Source: Natronospirillum sp. (GTDB taxonomy: Bacteria > Pseudomonadota > Gammaproteobacteria > Pseudomonadales > Natronospirillaceae). From it: a DNA stretch of 34,323 nt. Below are positions 1 to 8,187 of the stretch, one piece after another (the first letter of the stretch is position 1; every line of letters starts with the position of its first letter). The notes beneath the pieces are model-generated. The model did no database searches. It worked only from the letters and a program-made list of their open reading frames with translations, and had not been told where the DNA came from. The stretch covers positions 1-34,323 of the forward strand of contig NZ_JAIUMC010000024.1 of the NCBI RefSeq assembly GCF_022565775.1. The letters are read 5' to 3'. A program made the position numbers and the translations under genes.

Positions 1-54
<54 letters not shown>

Positions 55-90
55 TAATCGTTGCCAAACCACTTAAGGCTGTCAAACCCT

Positions 91-152
91 CACTGTCTAC
101 TGTCGACCGTCATCTGTCGACGAATACCCACTGTGCACTGTCTACCGTCGAC
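91..152. repeat. Dispersed GTCGAC-type repeat downstream of glyA
   Basis: This stretch is built from variants of CACTGTCTACTGTCGAC. The 18 bases at 91-108 are identical to 12268-12285, and the 23 bases at 130-152 match 12262-12284 with two differences. It ends six bases from the glyA stop codon, so on the minus strand it directly follows the gene. It encodes nothing recognisable. It is probably a non-coding dispersed repeat family; a role in transcript 3' ends is only a guess. Confidence 0.8.
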
Positions 153-158
153 TAAAAA

Positions 159-1427
159 TCATTCCGCCCGATAAACCGGATAATCCGCACAGATCTTGAG
201 CACCTTGGCCTTGACGCTGGCAACGGCATCCGCGGCATTGCCCTGCTCCAGACCTTCCAGCACATCGCAGATCCAGTGGGTCAGATCACGGCACTGCTGC
301 TCGCCGAAACCGCGGCGGGTTATCGCAGGTGTGCCGATGCGCAGACCTGACGTGACAAAGGGTGAGCGCGGGTCGTTGGGCACCGCATTCTTGTTGACGG
401 TGATATTGGCTTCGCCCAGCGCTGCATCTGCATCCTTGCCGGTGTAGTCCTTGCCGATCAGATCAACCAGAAACAGATGATCATCGGTACCGCCGGAGAC
501 AATATTAATGCCCCGCCCAATAAAGGTCTCGGCCATGGCCCGTGCATTGGCTACCACCTGTTGCTGGTAGTCCCGGAAGTCCTCTTCCATCGCTTCCTTG
601 AAGCAGACCGCCTTGGCCGCAATGATATGCATCAGCGGGCCGCCCTGGCTCTCCGGGAACACGGAGAAGTTCAGCTTTTTGTTAAGCTCCTCGTCCTCAC
701 GCGCCAGAATCAGACCACCACGCGGGCCACCCAGTGTCTTGTGGGTTGTTGTGGTGACCACATCGGCGTAGGGCACCGGGCTGGGGTAAACACCGGCGGC
801 GACCAGACCGGCGACATGCGCCATATCCACCAGCAGCCAGGCGTCAATGCGGTCCGCAATGGCGCGGAAACGGGCCCAGTCAATCACCCGGGAATAGGCC
901 GAGAAGCCGGCGACGATCATGCGCGGTCGGTGCTCCAGTGCCAGCCGTTCCACTTCGTCATAGTCGATTTCACCGCTATCGGCGTTCAACCCATACTGCA
1001 CAGCATTGTAGATACGTCCGGAGAAGGAGACCGAAGCACCATGTGTCAGGTGACCACCGTGAGCCAGGCTCATGCCGAGGATGGTGTCACCCGGCTTGCA
1101 CAGTGCCATGAACACGGCCGCATTGGCCTGTGACCCGGAGTGCGGCTGCACATTGGCATAGCCGGCACCGAACAGGGCCTTGGCCCGCTCAATGGCCAGA
1201 TTTTCCACCACGTCGACATATTCACAGCCGCCATAGTAGCGCTTGCCCGGGTAGCCCTCGGCATATTTGTTGGTCAATTGAGAGCCCTGAGCCTGCATGA
1301 CCCGCGGGCTGGTATAATTCTCTGATGCGATCAGCTCGATATGCTCTTCCTGCCGGTGGCGTTCGCCTTCCATTGCAGCCCACAGGTCTGCATCATAATC
1401 GGCAATGCGCATAGAGGTATTGAACAT
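159..1427 (-). CDS. glyA: Serine hydroxymethyltransferase
   Basis: PLP enzyme that interconverts serine and glycine and passes the one-carbon unit to tetrahydrofolate in the cytoplasm. The 422-residue length is usual for bacterial GlyA. Hallmarks are visible: the N-terminal HIELIASEN block, the [13 protein letters not shown] substrate region, the LVDMAHVAG block, and [14 protein letters not shown], whose Lys carries PLP. The start at 1427 has GGAG eight bases upstream. The gene is divergent from ettA with about 258 bases between the starts. A TATTAT -10-like hexamer is present on the minus strand near 1508 but has no good -35 partner. The stop is followed by a TTTTT run and then the dispersed repeat. 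Confidence 0.98.
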   Translation of the reverse strand: MFNTSMRIADYDADLWAAMEGERHRQEEHIELIASENYTSPRVMQAQGSQLTNKYAEGYPGKRYYGGCEYVDVVENLAIERAKALFGAGYANVQPHSGSQANAAVFMALCKPGDTILGMSLAHGGHLTHGASVSFSGRIYNAVQYGLNADSGEIDYDEVERLALEHRPRMIVAGFSAYSRVIDWARFRAIADRIDAWLLVDMAHVAGLVAAGVYPSPVPYADVVTTTTHKTLGGPRGGLILAREDEELNKKLNFSVFPESQGGPLMHIIAAKAVCFKEAMEEDFRDYQQQVVANARAMAETFIGRGINIVSGGTDDHLFLVDLIGKDYTGKDADAALGEANITVNKNAVPNDPRSPFVTSGLRIGTPAITRRGFGEQQCRDLTHWICDVLEGLEQGNAADAVASVKAKVLKICADYPVYRAE

Positions 1428-1587
1428 GGGTAAAACTCCGTGGCGTCTGTCGTGTAAATAATGCCCGGCATTAAAGCGCCCGCCGAGCCTGCTGTCACCT
1501 GATAATATCTCATGCGCTGTTGAATAAAATTTGCCGGAAAGCGCGCCTTCTGATCCTGAAATTGCCTCTCAGCTACGCGCGCACCCG

Positions 1588-1616
1588 ATGTCAGCCGCCG
1601 CTGACTGTTGTACACT
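1588..1616 (+). promoter_or_regulatory. Candidate sigma70 promoter of ettA
   Basis: ATGTCA (1588-1593) and TACACT (1611-1616) sit 17 bases apart; each matches four of six consensus positions. This is about 70 bases upstream of the ettA start. It is a motif match only. Confidence 0.35.
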
Positions 1617-1685
1617 CCGCCTCCGGATGAATTGAACGCAGTACGCCGCGCGGTGGGCTGCATCAGCCAATGCTCAGAGGATCCT

Positions 1686-3341
1686 ATGGCACAGTACGTC
1701 TTTACCATGAACCGGGTGGGAAAAGTGGTTCCCCCTAAGAAAGAAATTCTAAAGGACATTTCGCTCAGTTTTTTCCCCGGCGCCAAGATCGGTGTGTTGG
1801 GCCTGAACGGCTCGGGCAAGTCCACCTTGTTGCGCATCATGGCGGGGGTGGATCAGGATTATATCGGTGAAGCCCGTCCGCAGCCCGGTCTCAATATTGG
1901 CTATCTGCCTCAGGAGCCGGAACTGACACCCGGCAAGACGGTCCGTGAAACGGTAGAAGAGTCGCTGGAAGAAATCCGCACCGCTCAGGACCGACTCAAC
2001 GAGGTCTATGCCGCGTATGCCGAACCGGACGCCGACTTTGACGCCCTTGCGGCCGAACAGAATCGCCTTGAGGGCCTGCTGGCCGCTACCGATGCCCATG
2101 ACCTGGAGCGTCGCCTCGATGTCGCCGCCGATGCCTTACGCCTGCCCCCCTGGGAACAGGTGGTCGATCAACTCTCCGGCGGCGAGCGACGCCGGGTAGC
2201 GCTGTGTCGGCTTTTGCTGTCCAACCCGGACATGCTGCTGCTGGACGAGCCGACCAACCACCTGGATGCAGAAAGCGTGGCCTGGCTGGAGCGCTTCCTG
2301 CACGAGTTCAGCGGTACCGTGGTCGCGATTACCCACGACCGCTATTTCCTCGACAATGTGGCCGGTTGGATCCTGGAACTGGACCGTGGCCAGGGTATCC
2401 CCTGGGAAGGCAACTATTCCTCCTGGCTGGAACAGAAGGACCAGCGCCTGCAACAGGAATCCAAACAGCAGCAGTCACACGAGAAAGCCGTAAAGGCCGA
2501 GCTGGAATGGGTGCGGCAGAATGCCAAGGGCCGTCAGACCAAGTCGAAGGCGCGTCTGAAGCAGTTTGAAGAAATGAGTTCGAAAGAGTTCCAGCAGCGC
2601 AATGAAACCAACGAGATCTATATTCCACCCGGCCCGCGTCTCGGCGACAAGGTCATCGAGGTCAATGGTCTGCGCAAGGCCTATGAGGACAAGCTGCTGT
2701 TTGAAGACCTGACCTTTTCTGTACCCCCGGGCAGCATTGTCGGCATAATCGGCGGCAACGGCGCCGGTAAATCAACATTGTTCAATATGCTGGCGGGCAA
2801 GGAACAACCGGATGCCGGGCAGATCGACATCGGTGACACCGTGGCGTTGTCCCATATCGGGCAGATGCGTGACCTGGATGACAGCAAGACCGCCTGGGAA
2901 GAAATATCCGATGGACGGGACATCATTCAGGTCGGCAATTACGAGATTCCGTCGCGCGCCTATCTCGGCCGCTTCAACTTCAAGGGCAGTGACCAGCAAA
3001 AGCGCGTCAGCGACCTGTCCGGGGGCGAACGCAACCGGCTATTCCTGGCCAAACTGCTGAAAAGTGGCGGCAATGTGCTGCTGCTGGACGAGCCGACCAA
3101 CGATCTGGATGTGGAAACCCTGCGCGCCCTCGAGGAAGCCCTGCTGGCCTTCCCGGGCTGCGTGCTGATCATCTCGCACGATCGCTGGTTCCTGGACCGG
3201 GTTTCTACCCATATTCTGGCCTATGAGGGCGACAGTCAGGTGACCTTCTTCGAGGGCAACTTTACCGAATACGAAGCAGATCACCGTAAGCGTACCGGCG
3301 ATCAGGGACCCAAGCGGATCAAGTACAAGCGGCTGCAGTAG
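1686..3341 (+). CDS. ettA: Energy-dependent translational throttle protein EttA (ABC-F)
   Basis: Soluble ABC-F ATPase that binds the ribosomal E site and couples translation to ATP/ADP level. The protein from 1686 has 551 residues and opens MAQYVFTMNRVGKVVPPK, nearly as in E. coli EttA. Two ABC domains are visible: Walker A GLNGSGKST (about residues 39-47) and GGNGAGKST in the second half, each with an LSGGER signature and a LLLDEPTN Walker B. The linker holds the charged arm and P-loop region (KGRQTKSKARL). There are no membrane segments, which excludes a transporter. The reading frame is open upstream to 1608, but homology and an AGAGG five bases before 1686 fix the start. Confidence 0.96.
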   Translation: MAQYVFTMNRVGKVVPPKKEILKDISLSFFPGAKIGVLGLNGSGKSTLLRIMAGVDQDYIGEARPQPGLNIGYLPQEPELTPGKTVRETVEESLEEIRTAQDRLNEVYAAYAEPDADFDALAAEQNRLEGLLAATDAHDLERRLDVAADALRLPPWEQVVDQLSGGERRRVALCRLLLSNPDMLLLDEPTNHLDAESVAWLERFLHEFSGTVVAITHDRYFLDNVAGWILELDRGQGIPWEGNYSSWLEQKDQRLQQESKQQQSHEKAVKAELEWVRQNAKGRQTKSKARLKQFEEMSSKEFQQRNETNEIYIPPGPRLGDKVIEVNGLRKAYEDKLLFEDLTFSVPPGSIVGIIGGNGAGKSTLFNMLAGKEQPDAGQIDIGDTVALSHIGQMRDLDDSKTAWEEISDGRDIIQVGNYEIPSRAYLGRFNFKGSDQQKRVSDLSGGERNRLFLAKLLKSGGNVLLLDEPTNDLDVETLRALEEALLAFPGCVLIISHDRWFLDRVSTHILAYEGDSQVTFFEGNFTEYEADHRKRTGDQGPKRIKYKRLQ

Positions 3342-3352
3342 TCCATCGCCAC

Positions 3353-3396
3353 CACCGACTTCCCGGGTAAGAGATTTCCTACACGGGTTGTCGGTG
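3353..3396 (+). terminator. Long hairpin downstream of ettA
   Basis: CACCGAC (3353-3359) pairs with GTCGGTG (3390-3396), and inside it CCCG (3362-3365) pairs with CGGG (3384-3387), with symmetric TT/TT in between. It starts 11 bases after the ettA stop. There is no clean T-run after it, so a factor-dependent terminator or 3'-end stabiliser is as likely as a classic terminator. The rest of the ettA-ppx gap (about 3400-3585) shows nothing I recognise. Confidence 0.5.
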
Positions 3397-3587
3397 ACTG
3401 CTTCTCCCCACCGACTGTCATGACTCTGTATAGTGAGCTCAGATTCAGCACAGGGATACAGGAGAACGGGCCCAGGATGGGCAGGGACAACTGAATCAGC
3501 CCCACCTCTATCGGACGGATCGCGCCAGGCTACGGATGGCCGGGGCTTCTCACCCCTTTTGCACTGCTGTCTATTTACCTACCCCCC

Positions 3588-3596
3588 TGTTATATT
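3588..3596 (+). promoter_or_regulatory. Candidate extended -10 element before the Ppx/GppA gene
   Basis: TGTTATATT is a TGn-extended -10 with five of six matches in TATATT (3591-3596). It lies about 30 bases before the start codon. No convincing -35 is seen, which extended -10 promoters can tolerate. Confidence 0.35.
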
Positions 3597-3624
3597 TGTC
3601 TCCGACGTGAGATGAAAAAGTTCT

Positions 3625-4542
3625 ATGCCTGCTGACCTGTACGCCGCTATTGATCTGGGTGCGAATTCCTTCCATCTGGTCATCGTGACTCCAAACGGAG
3701 ACAACCTGGTGCCCGTGGACGCCCACCGGGAACTTGTGCGACTGAGCAGCGGTATATATCCGGACAGCCACCGGCTGAAACCGGAGGCCAGGCGACGCGC
3801 TCTGCGTTGCCTCGGCCAGTTCAACACCCTGTTGCAGAAACATGACATCAAGGGTATTCGGGCCGTCGGCACCAGTGCTTTCAGACAATTGCGCGACGAC
3901 GGTCGCTTTCTCGGTGAAGCCGAGCAGACGCTGGGCGTACCCATCGAGATATTGTCAGGTGAAGAGGAAGCCCGACTGATCTACCTTGGCGCCACCTGGG
4001 GACTGACCCAGAGTGAGCGGGTCGTGGTCGATATCGGGGGGGGCAGCACCGAAATCGTCCTGGGCCGTGGCCAGGACATCGCGCTTGCCATCAGCCTGGA
4101 CATGGGCAGCGCGTCCCTGTCTGCCGCTTTCTTTTCCGGCCATCAAATCAGCCACAAGGACCTCAAAAGAGCCCGCGAACATGTGCGCCAGGCGCTGCAG
4201 CGCCATTTACAGGAGCCACTGCATCTGGGTGATGGCATCAGTGCTGTCGGTGCTTCGGGCACCGCCAAGAGTCTGAGCTGGGTACTGCGCTCGCTGCACC
4301 TGTCCAATGGGGACATCACGCGCCAGGGCCTGGCCCGCATCGAACCGGTTCTTTGGCAGGTGCAGAATATCAATCAACTGAGCCATGTGCTCAACCTCAA
4401 TGTACGTCGTACCCATGTATTTCCGGGTGGCTATGTGATCATGGCCGAGGTGTTTGACTGGCTGGGCATCAATACTATGGGGCTGTCGGTTCGCGCACTG
4501 CGAGAAGGCATCATCGTTGACCTGGCTAGCCGCTCCGAATGA
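3625..4542 (+). CDS. Short Ppx/GppA-family phosphatase
   Basis: Member of the exopolyphosphatase / pppGpp phosphohydrolase family with the acetate-kinase/Hsp70 fold. Visible motifs are the N-terminal phosphate loop DLGANSFHLVI, the EEARLIYLG block, and the second nucleotide loop VVDIGGGSTEIVLG. At 305 residues it holds only the two ASKHA domains and lacks the C-terminal HD-like region of the roughly 500-residue E. coli and Pseudomonas Ppx and GppA. It therefore resembles the compact form known from Aquifex. Substrate (polyphosphate or pppGpp) cannot be decided from sequence. The gene precedes htpX on the same strand with a 72-base gap. Confidence 0.88.
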   Translation: MPADLYAAIDLGANSFHLVIVTPNGDNLVPVDAHRELVRLSSGIYPDSHRLKPEARRRALRCLGQFNTLLQKHDIKGIRAVGTSAFRQLRDDGRFLGEAEQTLGVPIEILSGEEEARLIYLGATWGLTQSERVVVDIGGGSTEIVLGRGQDIALAISLDMGSASLSAAFFSGHQISHKDLKRAREHVRQALQRHLQEPLHLGDGISAVGASGTAKSLSWVLRSLHLSNGDITRQGLARIEPVLWQVQNINQLSHVLNLNVRRTHVFPGGYVIMAEVFDWLGINTMGLSVRALREGIIVDLASRSE

Positions 4543-4575
4543 CTTGAATTGCGTCGAGAACGCCCTTATTTCCTT

Positions 4576-4586
4576 CCCCATAAAAT
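4576..4586 (+). promoter_or_regulatory. Possible sigma32-type -10 element of htpX
   Basis: CCCCATAAAAT fits the CCCCAT core of heat-shock promoters and lies about 30 bases before the htpX start. The best CTTGAA word (4543-4548) is about 27 bases upstream, too far for a standard spacer. The nearer TCGAGAA (4553-4559) is a poor -35. E. coli htpX is heat- and envelope-stress induced, which makes the match plausible but unproven. Confidence 0.3.
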
Positions 4587-4614
4587 GACCTTCTGACTTC
4601 TGGAGATTGTCGCC

Positions 4615-5472
4615 ATGCGCATCATGCTGTTTGTCCTCACCAACCTGGGGATCATTGTCACCTTTGGGGTTTTCACCAATGTGGTTTTACCGCTTTTCGG
4701 GGTGCGCCTTGAAGGAACCGGTATGCTGCTGGTATTCGCAGCCATGTTCGGCATGGGCGGGTCCTTCATCTCCTTGCTGCTGTCGAAGAAAATGGCCCTC
4801 AAGGCCACCAGGGCCAGAGTGATCGAGCAGCCCCGTTCGGCAGAAGAACAGTGGCTGGTGCAGACCGTGCAGAAGCTGGCCAAGGATGCCAACATCGGCA
4901 TGCCGGACGTTGCCATTTACGAAGGTCAGGAAATCAATGCCTTTGCCACCGGAGCCAAGCGCGATGACGCGCTGGTCGCGGTCAGCTCAGGCTTGCTGCG
5001 GGGCATGACAAAAGAAGAGCAGGAAGCCGTGCTGGCCCATGAAGTCAGCCACATTGCCAATGGTGATATGGTCACGCTGACGCTGATTCAGGGGGTGGTC
5101 AACACCTTCGTCATCTTCTTTGCCCGCATCGTGGCCAATCTGGTGAGCAGTGCCATGGGGGGCCGCAACGGCCAGGGCCTTGGTTTCTTTGGTTATATCA
5201 TGGTGGTGATGGTACTCGAGGTCATCTTCGGGCTTCTGGCCAGTGTGGTGGTGCACTGGTTCTCGCGCAAACGCGAATATGCCGCCGACTCCGGCTCGGC
5301 CCGGCTGGTTGGCAAGGACAAGATGATTGCCGCCCTGCAACGCCTCAAAGGTAGCAAGGAGCCAGAACTGGAGGGTAATCTGGTGGCCTTCGGTATTCTC
5401 GGCAAGGGCTCCGAGCTGATGGCAACCCACCCGACTCTGGACAATCGCATCGCCGCTCTGCAGCGCCTTTGA
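4615..5472 (+). CDS. htpX: Membrane zinc metalloprotease HtpX
   Basis: Inner-membrane M48 protease involved in quality control of membrane proteins, alongside FtsH. The 285-residue protein has two N-terminal membrane segments (about 3-30 and 36-56). A cytoplasmic part carries the HEVSH zinc motif (His142, Glu143, His146). Two further hydrophobic segments follow (about 155-178 and 192-215), then REYAADSGSA, whose Glu221 is the likely third zinc ligand. All parts match the E. coli protein in order and length. GGAG precedes the start by nine bases. The stop codon lies in the loop of a perfect 10-bp hairpin. Confidence 0.96.
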   Translation: MRIMLFVLTNLGIIVTFGVFTNVVLPLFGVRLEGTGMLLVFAAMFGMGGSFISLLLSKKMALKATRARVIEQPRSAEEQWLVQTVQKLAKDANIGMPDVAIYEGQEINAFATGAKRDDALVAVSSGLLRGMTKEEQEAVLAHEVSHIANGDMVTLTLIQGVVNTFVIFFARIVANLVSSAMGGRNGQGLGFFGYIMVVMVLEVIFGLLASVVVHWFSRKREYAADSGSARLVGKDKMIAALQRLKGSKEPELEGNLVAFGILGKGSELMATHPTLDNRIAALQRL

Positions 5473-5482
5473 GGCGCTGCAG
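5458..5482. terminator. Perfect 10-bp hairpin across the htpX stop codon
   Basis: CTGCAGCGCC (5458-5467) and GGCGCTGCAG (5473-5482) are perfect complements around a five-base loop that contains the TGA stop. It lies between convergent htpX and znuB, so it could serve both strands. There is no T-run on either side, so intrinsic termination is uncertain. Confidence 0.55.
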
Positions 5483-5492
5483 TCAGGCCAAC

Positions 5493-6311
5493 TCAGAGCC
5501 TTTTCTGCAACCGGGCGACCGCCAGGGAAATGGCAAACAAGCCCAGCGCCACCACCACTATGGCGGGCCCGGTGGGCCAGTCCCAGTGCCATGAAGCGGC
5601 AATGCCGAGGCCGACCGACAGCATGCCGATGACAGCAGCACTGAACACCATCTGCTCGGGCTCGCGGCTCCAGCCGCGAGCTGCAGCGGCCGGGATCAGC
5701 ATCAGTGACGAAATCAGCAGTACACCGACCCATTGAATCGCCAATGCCACCACCGCAGCGAGCAACACCATGAACTGGCCGCGCAGCGCATTCAGGTTGA
5801 TGCCCTCAGCCTGCGCCAGATCCGGTGAAAGCACGCTCAGCATCAACGCCTTCCAGCGCCAGACCAGCCACGTCAGGCCAAGCACCAGCACCACCAGCAG
5901 GGCCCAGAGGTCAAAGTGAGTCACGCCCAGCACATCGCCGATCAGCAATGCACTCAGATTGATCCCCGGCGGCGCGTAGCCATAGACCAGCAGCAAGCCC
6001 AACGCCAGACTGCCATGCGACAGCACACCCAGCCAGGTATCGGCGGCGAGTGAACGCACCTGTTCCGCTCGCCACAACAACAAGGCAAACAGCAGCGTAC
6101 CGAACAAGGCTCCGGGCAAGGGCGCCCAGAAAAACAACAGGCCAATGCCCACGCCCAACAGTGATGCGTGGGCCAGCGCGTCAGCAAAAAAGGCCATACG
6201 CTGCCAGACCAGAAGGCTGCCCAGCGGTGCCGCCAACAGCATCAGTCCGCAACCGGCAAGCAACGGCAATACCCAGAGTTCAGTCACGAACAGCAGGCCC
6301 TCCCTGCTCAC
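5493..6311 (-). CDS. znuB: Zinc ABC transporter permease ZnuB
   Basis: Integral-membrane subunit of a high-affinity zinc importer, of the ABC-3 / metal-uptake permease family. The 272 residues form about eight hydrophobic segments. The family block around FADALAHASLLGVGIGL (residues about 41-57) is clear and marks the permease-ATPase interface. The start overlaps the end of znuC by 32 bases, so the two are translated from one message. No znuA (periplasmic zinc binder) is visible next to it. Zinc rather than manganese is inferred from overall similarity and the His-rich partner ATPase. Confidence 0.9.
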   Translation of the reverse strand: MSREGLLFVTELWVLPLLAGCGLMLLAAPLGSLLVWQRMAFFADALAHASLLGVGIGLLFFWAPLPGALFGTLLFALLLWRAEQVRSLAADTWLGVLSHGSLALGLLLVYGYAPPGINLSALLIGDVLGVTHFDLWALLVVLVLGLTWLVWRWKALMLSVLSPDLAQAEGINLNALRGQFMVLLAAVVALAIQWVGVLLISSLMLIPAAAARGWSREPEQMVFSAAVIGMLSVGLGIAASWHWDWPTGPAIVVVALGLFAISLAVARLQKRL

Positions 6312-7083
6312 TCAGATCATGGTGGTGGGTATGATGGTGGTGGTAAACCCCCAGGGTCGCGGCATCGCGCTGGCCGAAAATCTGCACGAATTCGGGATGG
6401 GACTCCACTGTCTCCGGAGCGCCCTGGCAACAGACATGATGGTTCAGACAGATCACCTGATCGGTCGCAGCCATCACTACATGCAGGTCATGGGAGACCA
6501 TCAGCACACTGCAATCCAAGGTTTCTTTCAGGGAGTGTATCAAGCGATAAAGGGCCGCTTCGCCCATGAAATCGACGCCCTGCACCGGCTCGTCCAGAAC
6601 CAGAAGATCCGGTTTCTGTACAATGGCCCGGGCCAACAGAACGCGCTGCAACTCACCGCCGGACAACCCGGCCAGTGGTCGGTCCGTCAGATGGACCACG
6701 CCGGTCATGGCCAGGGCGTCTTCGACCGCCGCCCGCGCGGGTTTGCCCTGCAAGCGCATGAAACGCCCGACCGACACCGGAAACAACTGATTCAGGGGCA
6801 GGCGCTGTGGCATATAGCCGATGGTCAATCCGGGCTGACGCCACACCTGCCCCGAGTCCGGGCTTTCCAGGCCCAGCAGAGCACGCAGCAGAGTCGACTT
6901 GCCGGCACCATTCGGACCGACAATGGTGACAATTTGTCGCGGCATTATCTGCAATGATATTCGGTCCAGCACCGCTCGCTGGCCCTTGTTCAGTGTCACC
7001 TCTGCAAGTCGGGCCAGGGGCGCAGCGCCGTCTTCTGCAGACGGGTCTGTCGGTGGTTGTTCGGGTCGCGGATCTGCATTCAT
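6280..7083 (-). CDS. znuC: Zinc ABC transporter ATP-binding protein ZnuC
   Basis: Cytoplasmic ATPase that powers zinc import with ZnuB. From 7083 it has 267 residues: Walker A GPNGAGKST (56-64), signature LSGGELQRV, Walker B LLVLDEPVQGVD, then the switch histidine in VSHDLH. The C-terminus carries a histidine cluster, YHHHHTHHHD, likely able to bind metal and seen in other ZnuC proteins. The frame is open to 7203, but the ABC core and a normal length favour 7083. The gene is divergent from hemC with about 147 bases between starts. I find no clear Zur palindrome there. Confidence 0.9.
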   Translation of the reverse strand: MNADPRPEQPPTDPSAEDGAAPLARLAEVTLNKGQRAVLDRISLQIMPRQIVTIVGPNGAGKSTLLRALLGLESPDSGQVWRQPGLTIGYMPQRLPLNQLFPVSVGRFMRLQGKPARAAVEDALAMTGVVHLTDRPLAGLSGGELQRVLLARAIVQKPDLLVLDEPVQGVDFMGEAALYRLIHSLKETLDCSVLMVSHDLHVVMAATDQVICLNHHVCCQGAPETVESHPEFVQIFGQRDAATLGVYHHHHTHHHDLSEQGGPAVRD

Positions 7084-7155
7084 GGTCGGATGATGCAGCG
7101 AATTCTGTAAAGACACAAGGCGACTCGATACCATCCATGGCGCGACGCAGCGTCC

Positions 7156-7185
7156 TTCACGCTCTGCCAGCCCCGATGCTACAAT
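7156..7185 (+). promoter_or_regulatory. Candidate sigma70 promoter of hemC
   Basis: TTCACG (7156-7161) and TACAAT (7180-7185) are 18 bases apart and match four and five of six consensus positions. This places transcription start about 40 bases before the hemC start codon. It is a motif match only. Confidence 0.5.
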
Positions 7186-7230
7186 GCGCCGGCTTTCATT
7201 CATCCACCTGCCCTAATGTACCGAGGCCCG

Positions 7231-8175
7231 ATGACCACGCTACGAATTGCGACCCGAACCAGCCCGCTTGCTCTCTGGCAGGCCGAATATGTTGCCGCCG
7301 AGCTGCAGGCCGCTCATCCCGATGTCTCAGTCGAACTGGTGCGGCAGGTCACCCGGGGTGACCGGATTCTGGATGTATCCCTGTCCAAGATTGGCGGCAA
7401 GGGACTGTTTATCAAGGAGCTGGAACAGTCGCTGCTGGACCACCGCGCCGACATGGCCGTGCACTCCATGAAGGATGTGCCCATGGCGCTCGACAGTGAA
7501 TTCGTGCTGCCGGTCATCTGCCCGCGTGGCGAGCCCGGCGATGCCTTTGTATCCAATCACTACAGCACGCTGGATGAGCTGCCGGAGGGCGCCGTGGTCG
7601 GCACGTCCAGCCTGCGTCGTCAGGCGCAGTTGCTGGCCGCCCGCCCGGATCTGAAAATCGAATTTCTGCGCGGCAATGTCGGTACCCGTCTGGGCAAGCT
7701 GGATGCGGGACAATATGACGCCATCATTCTGGCGGCCGCCGGTCTGGAACGCCTGGAGTTGCATGAACGCATTGCCCAGAAGCTGCCCTATGACCAGTGC
7801 CTGCCCGCCTGTGGCCAGGGTGCTGTCGGCATCGAATGTCGCAGTGATGACGCCCGGACGCAGGCCCTGATCGCCTCACTGGACCATGCCCCTACGCATA
7901 TCAGGCTGACCGCAGAGCGCGCCATGAATCGGCGACTCAATGGTGGCTGCCAGGTACCCATTGCAGGCTTCACCTGGCTGGACGACAACCTTAACCTGCG
8001 ACTGGAAGGCCGCATTGCCTGGCCTACTGGCGAGGGAATGATCATTGCCACGGATCAGGTCAGGCTGCAGGGCCTGCAGGACCATGCGCAGGCCGAAAGC
8101 ATGGGCATCCGGGTTGCGGAAGACATGCTGTCCCGAGGGGCCGATGCCATTCTGCAGCATCTGGGCCTGATGTAG
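7231..8175 (+). CDS. hemC: Porphobilinogen deaminase (hydroxymethylbilane synthase)
   Basis: Joins four porphobilinogen molecules into hydroxymethylbilane in heme synthesis. The 314-residue protein starts [18 protein letters not shown], the family opening. HSMKDVP holds the catalytic Asp82, the Arg-rich [11 protein letters not shown] block binds substrate, and Cys240 in LNGGCQVPI is the dipyrromethane cofactor attachment site. The frame opens five codons earlier at 7216, but CGAGG just before 7231 and homology support 7231. It leads the hem cluster, with hemD 12 bases downstream. Confidence 0.97.
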   Translation: MTTLRIATRTSPLALWQAEYVAAELQAAHPDVSVELVRQVTRGDRILDVSLSKIGGKGLFIKELEQSLLDHRADMAVHSMKDVPMALDSEFVLPVICPRGEPGDAFVSNHYSTLDELPEGAVVGTSSLRRQAQLLAARPDLKIEFLRGNVGTRLGKLDAGQYDAIILAAAGLERLELHERIAQKLPYDQCLPACGQGAVGIECRSDDARTQALIASLDHAPTHIRLTAERAMNRRLNGGCQVPIAGFTWLDDNLNLRLEGRIAWPTGEGMIIATDQVRLQGLQDHAQAESMGIRVAEDMLSRGADAILQHLGLM

Positions 8176-8187
8176 CCACGACCGCCC

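Noticed and set aside
477-1133. 218-residue open frame on the plus strand
   Set aside because: It lies wholly inside glyA on the opposite strand and has no family features; it is a shadow of the GC-rich gene.
1455-1473. AATGC-CCG-GCATT palindrome upstream of glyA
   Set aside because: Short stem without a T-run or known operator match; too weak to call a regulatory site.
3433-3615. 60-residue open frame in the ettA-ppx gap
   Set aside because: No ribosome site or recognisable domain, and it overlaps the likely promoter of the next gene.
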